Origin: a virus
Length of the DNA: 24,565 bases
Virus record (IMG/VR): IMGVR_UViG_3300014060_000015
Coordinates: 1 to 24,565 of that record
Direction: 5' to 3' (one strand)
Position 1 is the first letter of the stretch. Every line of letters begins with the position of its first letter. The notes under the pieces are model-generated. The model searched no databases and was not told the DNA's origin. It saw nothing but the letters and a program-made list of their open reading frames with translations. The position numbers were made by a program, and so were the translations under genes. Positions 6,255-13,299 of this stretch are shown in pieces.

Positions 6255-6761
6255 ATGACACCTAAAGATTTTGTGACCAAATTCAAGCCCTTTGCTCTTA
6301 TTACCGAGCAAAAAACAGGTATTAGCGCCGTCGCCATTTTAGCTCAGGCCGCCGTGGAATCGGGTTGGGGAAAATACACTCCTGCTAATATGTTTTTTGG
6401 AATCAAAGATACCGACGGGCTAAATGGAAATGAGCAGCTCATACTTACTACCGAGTACTCGCGCAGCGCCACCGACTTTAAAAAAAATAAAATCGTAAGC
6501 GTTACTCCAGTAATGATTAAGGGCGAAAAGTATTTCAAATACAAGCTTTACGCTTATTTCCGTAAATATTCCTCTCCTGAAGAAAGCTTCACCGATCATG
6601 CTAATTTCTTCCTTAAAAACAAAAGATACAGTGCCGCCATTGCTGTGGGTTCTGACCCTATTAAATTTACCCACGAACTGGTTAGGGCTAAATATGCTAC
6701 TGGTGTCAACTACCTCAAATTAATGCTTCAAGTTATTCAAATTATACAAAGATATTTCTAA
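6255..6761 (+). CDS. Endolysin: GH73 glucosaminidase
   Basis: This 168-aa single-domain protein resembles FlgJ-type N-acetylglucosaminidases. It would cut the glycan chain of peptidoglycan to release phage. The catalytic glutamate is likely E35 in AQAAVESGWGK, followed by NMFFGIK, and later the typical YAYFRKYSSPEESFTDHANFF block (about 99-119) and the KYATGVNYLKLM end. There is no signal peptide, so it needs a holin. Its stop overlaps the start of the large terminase (TAATG), which is an unusual place for a lysis gene but clearly part of this operon. Confidence 0.85.
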   Translation: MTPKDFVTKFKPFALITEQKTGISAVAILAQAAVESGWGKYTPANMFFGIKDTDGLNGNEQLILTTEYSRSATDFKKNKIVSVTPVMIKGEKYFKYKLYAYFRKYSSPEESFTDHANFFLKNKRYSAAIAVGSDPIKFTHELVRAKYATGVNYLKLMLQVIQIIQRYF

Positions 6762-8269
6762 TGAGTAATATAGATATAGCCTTTAAAAAATGGCAGGACC
6801 ACTGCAAAAATATTCAGGAAAAAACAACCGTTAACTTTTCCGAATCGCCAGCGGATAAACACGCTCGTATTTATAAGGCTCGTAAAAACTATGCTTTTTT
6901 TGTAAGCTACTATTTCCCTCACTTCGCCAATGTGCCCTCAGCTAAATTCCATATTGAGGCCGCAAATAAAATACTGGCCACCAGAAACCTAAAGGCCGTT
7001 TTTAAATGGGCTCGTGGGCATGCTAAATCTACTCACATGGGCGTTATGATTCCTATGTGGCTCAAAATTCAAGAACCCCGCGAAATTAATGTTATGCTTT
7101 TGGCCTCCAAGTCTGAGGATGCCGCCACCAGGTTACTGGGTGACCTGCAGGCTGAGTTTGGTCACAACCAACGATACATCCATGACTTTGGTATTCAGTT
7201 TAACCATGGCAACTGGATGGACGGCGAATTTCACACTCAGGACGGTTGCATGTTTATGGCCATTGGTCGCAGCCAATCCCCTCGTGGTATCAAAGAGAGA
7301 GGCAAACGCCCCGATTATATCATTATCGACGATATCGACGACGACGAACTTGTCGAAAACGAAAAACGTGTCCGTAAGGCCACCGACTGGTGTATCGAAG
7401 CTCTTGGCGGTTCTATGGATATGTGGCGCGGACGTTTCATCGTTGTAGGAAACCAAATTGCAAAATTTTGCATCCTTTCCAGCATAGCCCAACGCCCTGA
7501 CGTTTTCACCACTCGCGTTGATGCACTCAACAAAAAAGGCACTCCTTCCTGGAGTGAGAAATATACCAAAGAGGAAATTCAAAAAGTACGTGAATTCATG
7601 GGCGAACGCCGCTTCCAAAAAGAGTATATGAATAACCCTGTCAACGAGGGTGCCGTATTTAAACACGACTGGATTAAATGGGGCAAAATGCTTAAATTAA
7701 TAAACTACGACCATTTAATTGCTTATTGCGACCCTTCTTTTAAGGGTACAACCAAAAACGACTATAAAGCAATAAAAGTATGGGGCAAAGCTGGTACCCA
7801 ATTGCACCACCTGAAAGCATTCGTGCGCCAATGTTCCGTAAGTTCTATGGTTAAATGGTGGTACGACTTTCACGAATCACTCCCTGAAGGTGTTATTTGC
7901 GATTATTACATCGAGGCTACTTTCTATCAGGATATCATTTTAGATGAGTTTGAATCCGAGGCTAAGCTCCGAGGCTACCAACTCCCTATCCGGCCTGATA
8001 ATAGAAAAAAACCTGATAAATTTCAACGCATCGAAGGCATTAGTCCTCTATGGGAACGCGGATTCGTTTACTATAATATCTTGGAACAAAACGACCCCGA
8101 TATGCTGCGAGGTATCGAACAAACTTTGTCCATCGAAAAAGGTAGCCGCGTGGCCGACGATGCTCCAGACGCCGATGAGGGAGCAATTTACCTTATGCAA
8201 AAAAGAACTCGTATCGAAAATTTTAAACCCGAGCTGGGCAAACGCTCTTCTCCTTATTCAAACTATTAA
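6761..8269 (+). CDS. Terminase large subunit
   Basis: This 502-aa protein is the motor and nuclease that packages phage DNA. The N-terminal ATPase has a variant Walker A, RGHAKST (85-91), and a Walker B, YIIIDD (186-191), followed by more aspartates. The C-terminal RNase H-like nuclease begins near IAYCDPSFKGT, with D324 as a likely metal ligand, and continues through the EATFYQD and DPDMLRG acidic segments. Length is normal for Mu-type terminases. It starts on the last base of the endolysin stop. Long antisense frames within it are shadows. Confidence 0.92.
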   Translation: MSNIDIAFKKWQDHCKNIQEKTTVNFSESPADKHARIYKARKNYAFFVSYYFPHFANVPSAKFHIEAANKILATRNLKAVFKWARGHAKSTHMGVMIPMWLKIQEPREINVMLLASKSEDAATRLLGDLQAEFGHNQRYIHDFGIQFNHGNWMDGEFHTQDGCMFMAIGRSQSPRGIKERGKRPDYIIIDDIDDDELVENEKRVRKATDWCIEALGGSMDMWRGRFIVVGNQIAKFCILSSIAQRPDVFTTRVDALNKKGTPSWSEKYTKEEIQKVREFMGERRFQKEYMNNPVNEGAVFKHDWIKWGKMLKLINYDHLIAYCDPSFKGTTKNDYKAIKVWGKAGTQLHHLKAFVRQCSVSSMVKWWYDFHESLPEGVICDYYIEATFYQDIILDEFESEAKLRGYQLPIRPDNRKKPDKFQRIEGISPLWERGFVYYNILEQNDPDMLRGIEQTLSIEKGSRVADDAPDADEGAIYLMQKRTRIENFKPELGKRSSPYSNY

Positions 8270-8272
8270 GAC

Positions 8273-8683
8273 ATGTTAACAATTGAAGATTTTAACGTCA
8301 TTATCGACGACGCACAACTTAAGCTTGTTCAAAGCTGCGAACCCTCGCTTAGAAATACTGCAGAGGAAATGGCAGTGGCTCAAATGAAATCGTATTTAGT
8401 TGCTCGCTTCGATGTGGATGCCATATTTTCCACCACTGGCACCGAACGTAACCAAGCTATTGTTATGTACCTCGCCGACATAACGCTCTACCACTTATTC
8501 GCTAAGCTCCCTCAGCGTATGGGTATGGAAATACGCCAAATTCGCTACGATATGGCCATCGCTTGGCTCGAAAAGGTGGCCGCCGTTAAAGTTACCCCTG
8601 ACTTGCCTCTTAGAGTTATCTCTAGTACTTATCCTGGTTCCATCCTTTTTGGTTCTGATACCCCTAACAATTATAACTGGTAA
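8273..8683 (+). CDS. Mu gp36-like head completion protein (DUF1320-like)
   Basis: This 136-aa, largely helical protein lies between the large terminase and the portal, 3 nt after the former and 3 nt before the latter. The central stretch (EMAVAQMKSYLVARFDVDAIF, then RNQAIVMYLADITLYHLF) has the pattern of DUF1320 proteins such as Mu gp36. These act as connector or head-completion proteins. No catalytic motif is expected. The assignment rests on length, helical pattern and position. Confidence 0.7.
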   Translation: MLTIEDFNVIIDDAQLKLVQSCEPSLRNTAEEMAVAQMKSYLVARFDVDAIFSTTGTERNQAIVMYLADITLYHLFAKLPQRMGMEIRQIRYDMAIAWLEKVAAVKVTPDLPLRVISSTYPGSILFGSDTPNNYNW

Positions 8684-8686
8684 ACA

Positions 8687-9946
8687 ATGAAACTTTTCAA
8701 TTTCAATAAAAAAAACGAGAGTGCTCCCATCACCGATGCCGGTGGTAATGTTTATTTCCGCGACCAGCAAATTCAAAAGGAAATTAAAAGCATGCTCATC
8801 GACTTAGCTATTAAAACCAAACAATTAACGGCTAAAGATGTGGCCAAGTGGCGCACCGCTTGGCAGCAAGCTATTAATGTCGAAAATCCAAAACGCAACC
8901 AATTATTGCTTATTTACGACGATGCCGTTATCGACAACCACCTCAGCGGTGCCATTAGCATTCGCAAAATTGAAACCATGGCCATGAGCTTTAAAATTGT
9001 GGATAAAAATGGAAATGAAAAACCCGAATTATCGGAGCTCTTCGAAGCTAAATGGTTCAAAGATTTCATTAGCTTTTCCCTCGATTCCATTTTCTATGGT
9101 CACTCGCTCATTCAATTTGGAAACCGTATTGACACCCCTAAACTTGGCTTCTCCAATGTAGAGCTTATACCTCGTGAGCACGTAATACCAGATTATAATG
9201 TATTCGTAAAGGACAGCTCCGACGACTACAAAAAAGGTCTCGATTACACAACGCCCCCGTACAATCAATGGTGCATTGCTGTGGGTGATCGTAAAAATTT
9301 AGGCTTACTGCTTAAAGTTTCGCCTCAAACCATTTCTAAGAAAAACATGATGGCCTTTTGGGATAAGTTTGGCGAAATATTCGGCATGCCCATTCGCGTG
9401 GCCACCACCAATAGTCGCGACCCTAAAGATCGCTCCGATATCACTTCTATGCTGCAGGGTATGGGTAGCGCCGCATGGGGCTTATTCCCTGAGGGCAGCG
9501 ACATTAAAATTATAGAAAGCCAACGTGGTGATGCCTTCAATGTGTACGACAAACGTATTGATCGAGCCAACAGCGAAATCTCTAAGGCAGTGCTGGGAGT
9601 TACCATGACCATGGATAACGGAAGCTCCCAAAGTCAATCTCTCGTCCATGAACGCATTCAGGACAACCTCTTTTGGGGCGATAAAGACTTCATTCGCGAT
9701 GTGGTCAATAACCAGTTATTCCCTTTCCTTATCACCCACGGATTCCCGCTTAACGAACTGCGCTTCGACTGGGACGAGAGTACCGAATACACTCCCGAAC
9801 AGCAGCTCGCTATCGATACATTCCTCGCTACTTATTGCGATGTGGATCCTACTTACTTCGCCGAGCGGTACAATGCTCCTGTCAAAGGCATGAAGCAAGC
9901 TCAACAGCAGCAATTGCCTGCCAAACAGCATTTCGATTTTTTTTAA
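8687..9946 (+). CDS. Portal protein (Mu gp29/DUF935 family)
   Basis: This 419-aa protein forms the dodecameric ring at the head vertex through which DNA passes. It shows the DUF935 pattern: an opening helical part with LLLIYDDAVIDNHLSGAISIRK (about 73-94), a central DSIFYGHSLIQFG, a wing with EIFGMPIRVATTNS, then MLQGMGSAAWGLFPEGSDIKI and a C-terminal clip and crown with VLGVTMTMDNGSSQSQSLVHERIQDN. It is somewhat shorter than Mu gp29. It ends in a Q- and F-rich tail (KQAQQQQ... HFDFF). The MuF gene follows after a short hairpin-bearing gap. Confidence 0.9.
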   Translation: MKLFNFNKKNESAPITDAGGNVYFRDQQIQKEIKSMLIDLAIKTKQLTAKDVAKWRTAWQQAINVENPKRNQLLLIYDDAVIDNHLSGAISIRKIETMAMSFKIVDKNGNEKPELSELFEAKWFKDFISFSLDSIFYGHSLIQFGNRIDTPKLGFSNVELIPREHVIPDYNVFVKDSSDDYKKGLDYTTPPYNQWCIAVGDRKNLGLLLKVSPQTISKKNMMAFWDKFGEIFGMPIRVATTNSRDPKDRSDITSMLQGMGSAAWGLFPEGSDIKIIESQRGDAFNVYDKRIDRANSEISKAVLGVTMTMDNGSSQSQSLVHERIQDNLFWGDKDFIRDVVNNQLFPFLITHGFPLNELRFDWDESTEYTPEQQLAIDTFLATYCDVDPTYFAERYNAPVKGMKQAQQQQLPAKQHFDFF

Positions 9947-9948
9947 AT

Positions 9949-9980
9949 AGCCCCTCTCCTCTAATAGGACGAGACGGGGC
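9949..9980. repeat. Imperfect copy of the GACGAGAC hairpin
   Basis: GCCCC-TCTC (9950-9958) pairs with GAGA-C-GGGGC (9971-9980), with a bulge and a weaker inner stem. The right arm TAATAGGACGAGACGGGGC closely matches the terminators at 15684-15719 and 17033-17067. No T-run follows, so it is probably a degenerate copy rather than a working terminator. It lies just before the MuF toxin gene. Confidence 0.6.
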
Positions 9981-10002
9981 GTTGCAGATTAACCTTAGCG
10001 CT

Positions 10003-11538
10003 ATGTATAACCATAGCTGCCCATTCTGTGGGGGCTCGTCTGTTGAATCTTTTTCTATTTCCGAAGCTGAGTTAAACGATTTGGTTGATAAACTCACAAA
10101 GTCGCTGCACGAAGGGGGTAATCAGCAATTCGATAAAAAGATGATTCAGTTTACTGCCGATAAGTTGCTCATGGGAATGATGACTGGCTATGGTAAAGAT
10201 TTTACTAATGTCGACTTTAATTCTCCTGATTGGAAAATGCTTGAGCATATCGAAAACAATGTGTATCAATTTTCGGCTGCAAAAAACTTTCAACAGCTCA
10301 AACAAATGACTAGCTTGTTGATGGATAACGGCAAATTACGCACTTTCTCCGAATACAAAAAGCAAGTACAAAACTTGAATGTTAAATTCAATAAAACGTG
10401 GCTAAAAACAGAATACGACCTCGCTATTGCAGGCGGGCAAATGGCTAGTAAATGGGTGGAATTCTCACCCGATGCGATGCTCAAATATTCTACAGCAGGA
10501 GATGCCAGAGTGCGTGATAGTCATGCAGAACTTGATGGAATCAAGAGACCGAGGAATGACGATTTTTGGGCGACGCATTATCCCCCAAATGGATTTAATT
10601 GCCGTTGCAACGTTATTTCAACAGCATCTAAAGAGGCTACCGACACAAATAAAATTCCTTCCATTACCATTATGCCAATGTTTAAAACCAATTTGGCTGC
10701 CAATGGCTTGGTATTTCCTAAGGACCATCCTTATTTTATAGGAAATCCTTCAACTGAAATAAATAAAGTAGCAACTGAAATTTTGAGCGAGAATAAATCT
10801 GACCGTTTCGATTTAAGTAGCTATTTCAATTCAAAAGGAAAAATTAACAGTAGTGGAATTTCAGATTTAATTCTAAAACTTACATCAACCTATGGTGATG
10901 GAAAAACTATTACAAAAGTAAAATTTGTAAATGCTGATTACTTTATGGCTAATAGTAGGGTTATTTCAGACAAGACAGGAAAAAGAGTTGGAAAATCAAA
11001 TTCACTACATATTTCAAACAAAGAAATAAAAGGGTGGAGCGCAGGAAAGAGCTTGGTAGAAGCATTTGAACTTATCCACGCAGGAAAAGGAAATTCTCTC
11101 AATTTTCATCAAGAATATGCTATTGAATCTCTTTGGCACGAAATCAATCATTCAAAGGCTGTTGGTTGGAAAAGTGTAAAATTCAAAACAATTGGAAGAA
11201 CGGGTATAATGGAAACCATTAACCAGTACTACTCTCGTCAAACGTATCATACATTTTTAGAGCAATTAGGGGGTAAAGCCACTAATCAAAATCAAGTAAA
11301 AGAAAGTGGAATGGGTTATACTGCTCGTCTCAATAATTTCAATGCTTTAGTAAAGCATCATAATATCAATTCTGATGAATTAACTCAAAAATTAAAACCG
11401 ATTTTATTTGATGATCACTACGAAAATATTGGAAGAAATACCGAAAGTATCTTAAAAGATATGGGGGTCAAAAATGCGGATGATTTGATAAAAATAATGG
11501 GAGAAAATAGTAATGAATTTAATAAACATTTACTATGA
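10003..11538 (+). CDS. MuF minor head protein with C-terminal metallopeptidase toxin-like domain
   Basis: This is a 511-aa protein from the ATG at 10003, the first good start after the hairpin gap; the open frame begins earlier at 9835, inside the portal gene. It opens with a CxxC pair (HSCPFCGG). Residues about 95-206 are the MuF domain, with the signature R171, H174, LDG, DDFW, PPNG and CRC. After about residue 250 the sequence changes to a more AT-rich style. It carries HEINH (H379-H383), an HExxH zinc-protease motif, followed by METINQYYSRQTY with E404 as a possible third ligand. MuF proteins with swapped C-terminal toxin domains are a known class of phage polymorphic toxin. The domain would be packaged or injected with the phage. 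Confidence 0.85.
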   Translation: MYNHSCPFCGGSSVESFSISEAELNDLVDKLTKSLHEGGNQQFDKKMIQFTADKLLMGMMTGYGKDFTNVDFNSPDWKMLEHIENNVYQFSAAKNFQQLKQMTSLLMDNGKLRTFSEYKKQVQNLNVKFNKTWLKTEYDLAIAGGQMASKWVEFSPDAMLKYSTAGDARVRDSHAELDGIKRPRNDDFWATHYPPNGFNCRCNVISTASKEATDTNKIPSITIMPMFKTNLAANGLVFPKDHPYFIGNPSTEINKVATEILSENKSDRFDLSSYFNSKGKINSSGISDLILKLTSTYGDGKTITKVKFVNADYFMANSRVISDKTGKRVGKSNSLHISNKEIKGWSAGKSLVEAFELIHAGKGNSLNFHQEYAIESLWHEINHSKAVGWKSVKFKTIGRTGIMETINQYYSRQTYHTFLEQLGGKATNQNQVKESGMGYTARLNNFNALVKHHNINSDELTQKLKPILFDDHYENIGRNTESILKDMGVKNADDLIKIMGENSNEFNKHLL

Positions 11539-11772
11539 AGGTAGTTGCACATTATAAGAACCTCTCTGGTACTCTTCCCAAAATTCTGGAATATGGGCTA
11601 CAACTCGTTTTACGTTTTCTTCATCTCCTCTGTCGGAAAATATACCACATAAAGATATCCAATCATTTCCGCGCTCTTCACAAAAAGCAAGATGACGCTC
11701 CTTTGTGCCTAAACTATAAGCAGAAATTTCTTCCGGACTCGGATTGTGGTCATATATGGTTTCAACTTTCAT
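11533..11772 (-). CDS. Small acidic protein convergent with MuF; possible immunity gene
   Basis: This 79-aa acidic protein (starts MKVETIYDHNPSPEE, ends YNVQLPS) is read against the late operon. I chose the ATG at 11772 because a clear promoter box ends 5 nt before it; the longer frame to 11847 would start within promoter sequence. Its last 6 nt overlap the MuF 3' end, so the two stops are interlocked. There is no signal peptide or membrane segment. I do not recognise the family with certainty. Its own promoter would allow expression in the lysogen, which suits an immunity protein for the MuF toxin or an unrelated lysogenic-conversion gene. Confidence 0.65.
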   Translation of the reverse strand: MKVETIYDHNPSPEEISAYSLGTKERHLAFCEERGNDWISLCGIFSDRGDEENVKRVVAHIPEFWEEYQRGSYNVQLPS

Positions 11773-11777
11773 GGGCA

Positions 11778-11810
11778 CAAATATAATATAAAAACAATCG
11801 AAAAACCAAA
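11778..11810 (-). promoter_or_regulatory. Bacteroidota-type promoter for the convergent gene
   Basis: On the minus strand TTTG (11810-11807) and TATATTTG (11785-11778) are separated by 21 nt. This matches the TTTG/TAnnTTTG pattern of Bacteroidota primary-sigma promoters. The box ends only 5 nt before the ATG, so the mRNA may be leaderless or nearly so. Confidence 0.6.
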
Positions 11811-11816
11811 TAAAAA

Positions 11817-11965
11817 ATGAAATCAGAAGTGGAATTCTTGAATACAAAAAGTGAAACTAAAAACTTACGCTACACATGGGGTTTCTTACCGATGCGATCT
11901 CTTTTAGTTTTACTTTCAAAACATTGCAAAGATAATATTATTATTAACCAAAATGCAAATAAATA
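11817..11965. other. AT-rich gap with a second minus-strand promoter-like site
   Basis: A plus-strand 49-codon frame (11817-11966, starting MKSEVEFLNTK) ends TAATG onto the next gene, but its composition does not look coding. On the minus strand TTTG (11959-11956), a 21-nt spacer and TATCTTTG (11934-11927) form a good promoter. It could make a short RNA or serve as a second start for the convergent gene. Confidence 0.4.
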
Positions 11966-12442
11966 ATGCAAATAATTCAAAAAGGTCTTAGCCTTAAGCA
12001 AATTGCCTCAAACATACGCTCCAAAATGGCATCTACCATTCCGCAGCTTATGAAGGATATGGCTCTGGAGCATTTCGATAATTCGTTCCGCAATCAGGGT
12101 TTCACCGATATCGGCTTTCAGCCCTGGAAACCTCGCAAAGCCGAAAAGCGGGTCGTGTTCCTCGGCTCAAGAAAACGTGCCAGAGGCAAAGACTCCGCCG
12201 CCAACCGCGCCATTCTTATCCGTTCTGGCCGCCTACGCCGCAGCATTAAAGCTCGTATGGCCGGCAAGAGTATTATCTTCAGCTCCGACTTGCCTTATGC
12301 CCAAATTCATAATGAGGGTGGTCGTGCAGGGCGTAAGCTATCGGCTAAAATCCCTCGCCGCCGCTTCGCTGGACGTTCCGCCATGCTCGAAGCCGATATT
12401 CGCCGTATGATCTCCCGCGAACTCAACGCCGCAACCACATAA
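11966..12442 (+). CDS. Virion morphogenesis protein (Mu gpG-like)
   Basis: This 158-aa strongly basic protein has the pattern of phage virion morphogenesis/tail completion proteins (PF05069-like): FQPWKPRKAEKR (about 51-62), ILIRSGRLRRSI (about 83-94), SSDLPYAQIHNEGG (about 106-119) and a closing IPRRRFAGRSAML. It would help join head and tail. Codon use returns to the GC-richer style of the phage backbone, unlike the preceding MuF tail and convergent gene. The ATG overlaps the stop of the preceding small frame. Confidence 0.88.
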   Translation: MQIIQKGLSLKQIASNIRSKMASTIPQLMKDMALEHFDNSFRNQGFTDIGFQPWKPRKAEKRVVFLGSRKRARGKDSAANRAILIRSGRLRRSIKARMAGKSIIFSSDLPYAQIHNEGGRAGRKLSAKIPRRRFAGRSAMLEADIRRMISRELNAATT

Positions 12443-12454
12443 CTCTTAACTTTT

Positions 12455-12474
12455 ATTCCGATAACTATCGGAAT
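12455..12474. terminator. Perfect palindromic hairpin ATTCCGATA/TATCGGAAT
   Basis: A 9-bp perfect stem with a 2-nt centre lies 13 bp after the gpG-like stop. With T-rich DNA on both sides it could act as a weak terminator or mRNA-stabilising hairpin. It may also be a dispersed palindrome. Confidence 0.5.
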
Positions 12475-12500
12475 TTAACTTTTAACTTAAATGAGACTTA

Positions 12501-12583
12501 AACTTTTAACTTTTAACTTTTAACTTTTAACTTTTAACTTTTAACTTTTAACTTTTAACTTTTAACTTTTAACTTTTAACTTA
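12501..12583 (+). repeat. Tandem heptamer array, 11 x AACTTTT
   Basis: Eleven perfect copies of AACTTTT run from 12501 to 12577, followed by a partial copy. The array lies between two near copies of the next gene's start: ATGAGACTTAAACT at 12491 and the real ATGAGACTGAAACT at 12585. It therefore seems to have grown inside a duplicated gene start. Confidence 0.95.
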
Positions 12584-12584
12584 C

Positions 12585-13055
12585 ATGAGACTGAAACTAT
12601 ACAACGACCTTAAATACTACCTCCTTCATCTCGAGGACAACGGCAACCGCATTTTTGCCCATGCCGATCTGTGGAACGACCAACTCAGATTTATTGAAGA
12701 GGAAATCCCATTTACAACTCCTGCAGTATTTATTGAGTTTAATGCTATTGATTGGACCCAGCGCAACAATGCGCAGCAAGAGGCTAATGTCTTTGTGGTT
12801 TTGCACCTTGTAACTAACGATCCTCTTTTGGCGCTGGCTCTGAGCGAGCCACTGCACTATCATATGGCAAGATTCTCTACCTCTTATACCAACAGACCCA
12901 TTCGCTCAACTTCCACCACCGACCACAACCACGCCCAACTCATCGACGACCAAAATGGATTTTATATTTATGCCCTCGATGAGTCAGGCAGTAAACTTGC
13001 AAGCTCTAAGTTATTATTTCCTAATATTATTAATCTGTTAACTCAAAAATCATGA
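12585..13055 (+). CDS. Probable tail terminator or neck protein
   Basis: This 156-aa protein follows the gpG-like gene, where Mu-type phages encode tail terminator or neck proteins. It alternates helix and strand, with PFTTPAVFIEF and ANVFVVLHLVTNDP as likely beta strands, as in gp37/tail terminator folds. There is no clear motif. It begins right after the heptamer array, and its last 4 nt overlap the next gene (ATGA). The function is inferred from position and general pattern only. Confidence 0.55.
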   Translation: MRLKLYNDLKYYLLHLEDNGNRIFAHADLWNDQLRFIEEEIPFTTPAVFIEFNAIDWTQRNNAQQEANVFVVLHLVTNDPLLALALSEPLHYHMARFSTSYTNRPIRSTSTTDHNHAQLIDDQNGFYIYALDESGSKLASSKLLFPNIINLLTQKS

Positions 13056-13297
13056 AACGAATACCCAACACCAACCTCTTCCTCCCCGACACACAGACCC
13101 CTGAGGTAATCGACCTCGATGCCCTCATTGCACAACGCAACGAACTCATTAGCCGCCAAGCCATGTCCGAACCCACCGACGAGGAACTGATTGCCTATGG
13201 CAAGATGATGCACCCATACTTTTCTGACGCTATGACGCTGCAAATGCAGATTGATAATTTGAATAGTCAGATTGATGAACTTGAAAATATAGTGTAG
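13052..13297 (+). CDS. Small phage protein, coiled-coil C-terminus
   Basis: This 81-aa acidic protein is translationally coupled to the gene before it (ATGA overlap), and the spike gene starts 2 nt after it. The N-terminal part is extended (PNTNLFLPDTQTPEV). Two helical stretches follow: DLDALIAQRNELISRQ and MTLQMQIDNLNSQIDELENIV. The second has the heptad look of a short coiled coil, so it may trimerise or clamp the spike. The family is not recognised. Confidence 0.6.
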   Translation: MKRIPNTNLFLPDTQTPEVIDLDALIAQRNELISRQAMSEPTDEELIAYGKMMHPYFSDAMTLQMQIDNLNSQIDELENIV

Positions 13298-13299
13298 TT

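Noticed and set aside
7133-7666. Long minus-strand frame (177 codons) inside the large terminase
   Set aside because: It is fully antisense to a well-supported terminase with conserved motifs; its composition mirrors terminase codon use.
9835-10002. Longer start for the MuF gene at 9835
   Set aside because: It would overlap the portal gene by over 110 nt and cross the hairpin; the extra residues read like out-of-frame portal sequence.
11773-11847. Longer N-terminus for the convergent 79-aa protein
   Set aside because: It begins at a TTG, reads as a random hydrophobic stretch and runs through the promoter boxes.
12491-12585. Phase-variable fusion of the decoy start to the 156-aa gene through heptamer number changes
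   Set aside because: The TTTTAAC array places TAA in every frame within three units, so no copy number gives an open fusion.
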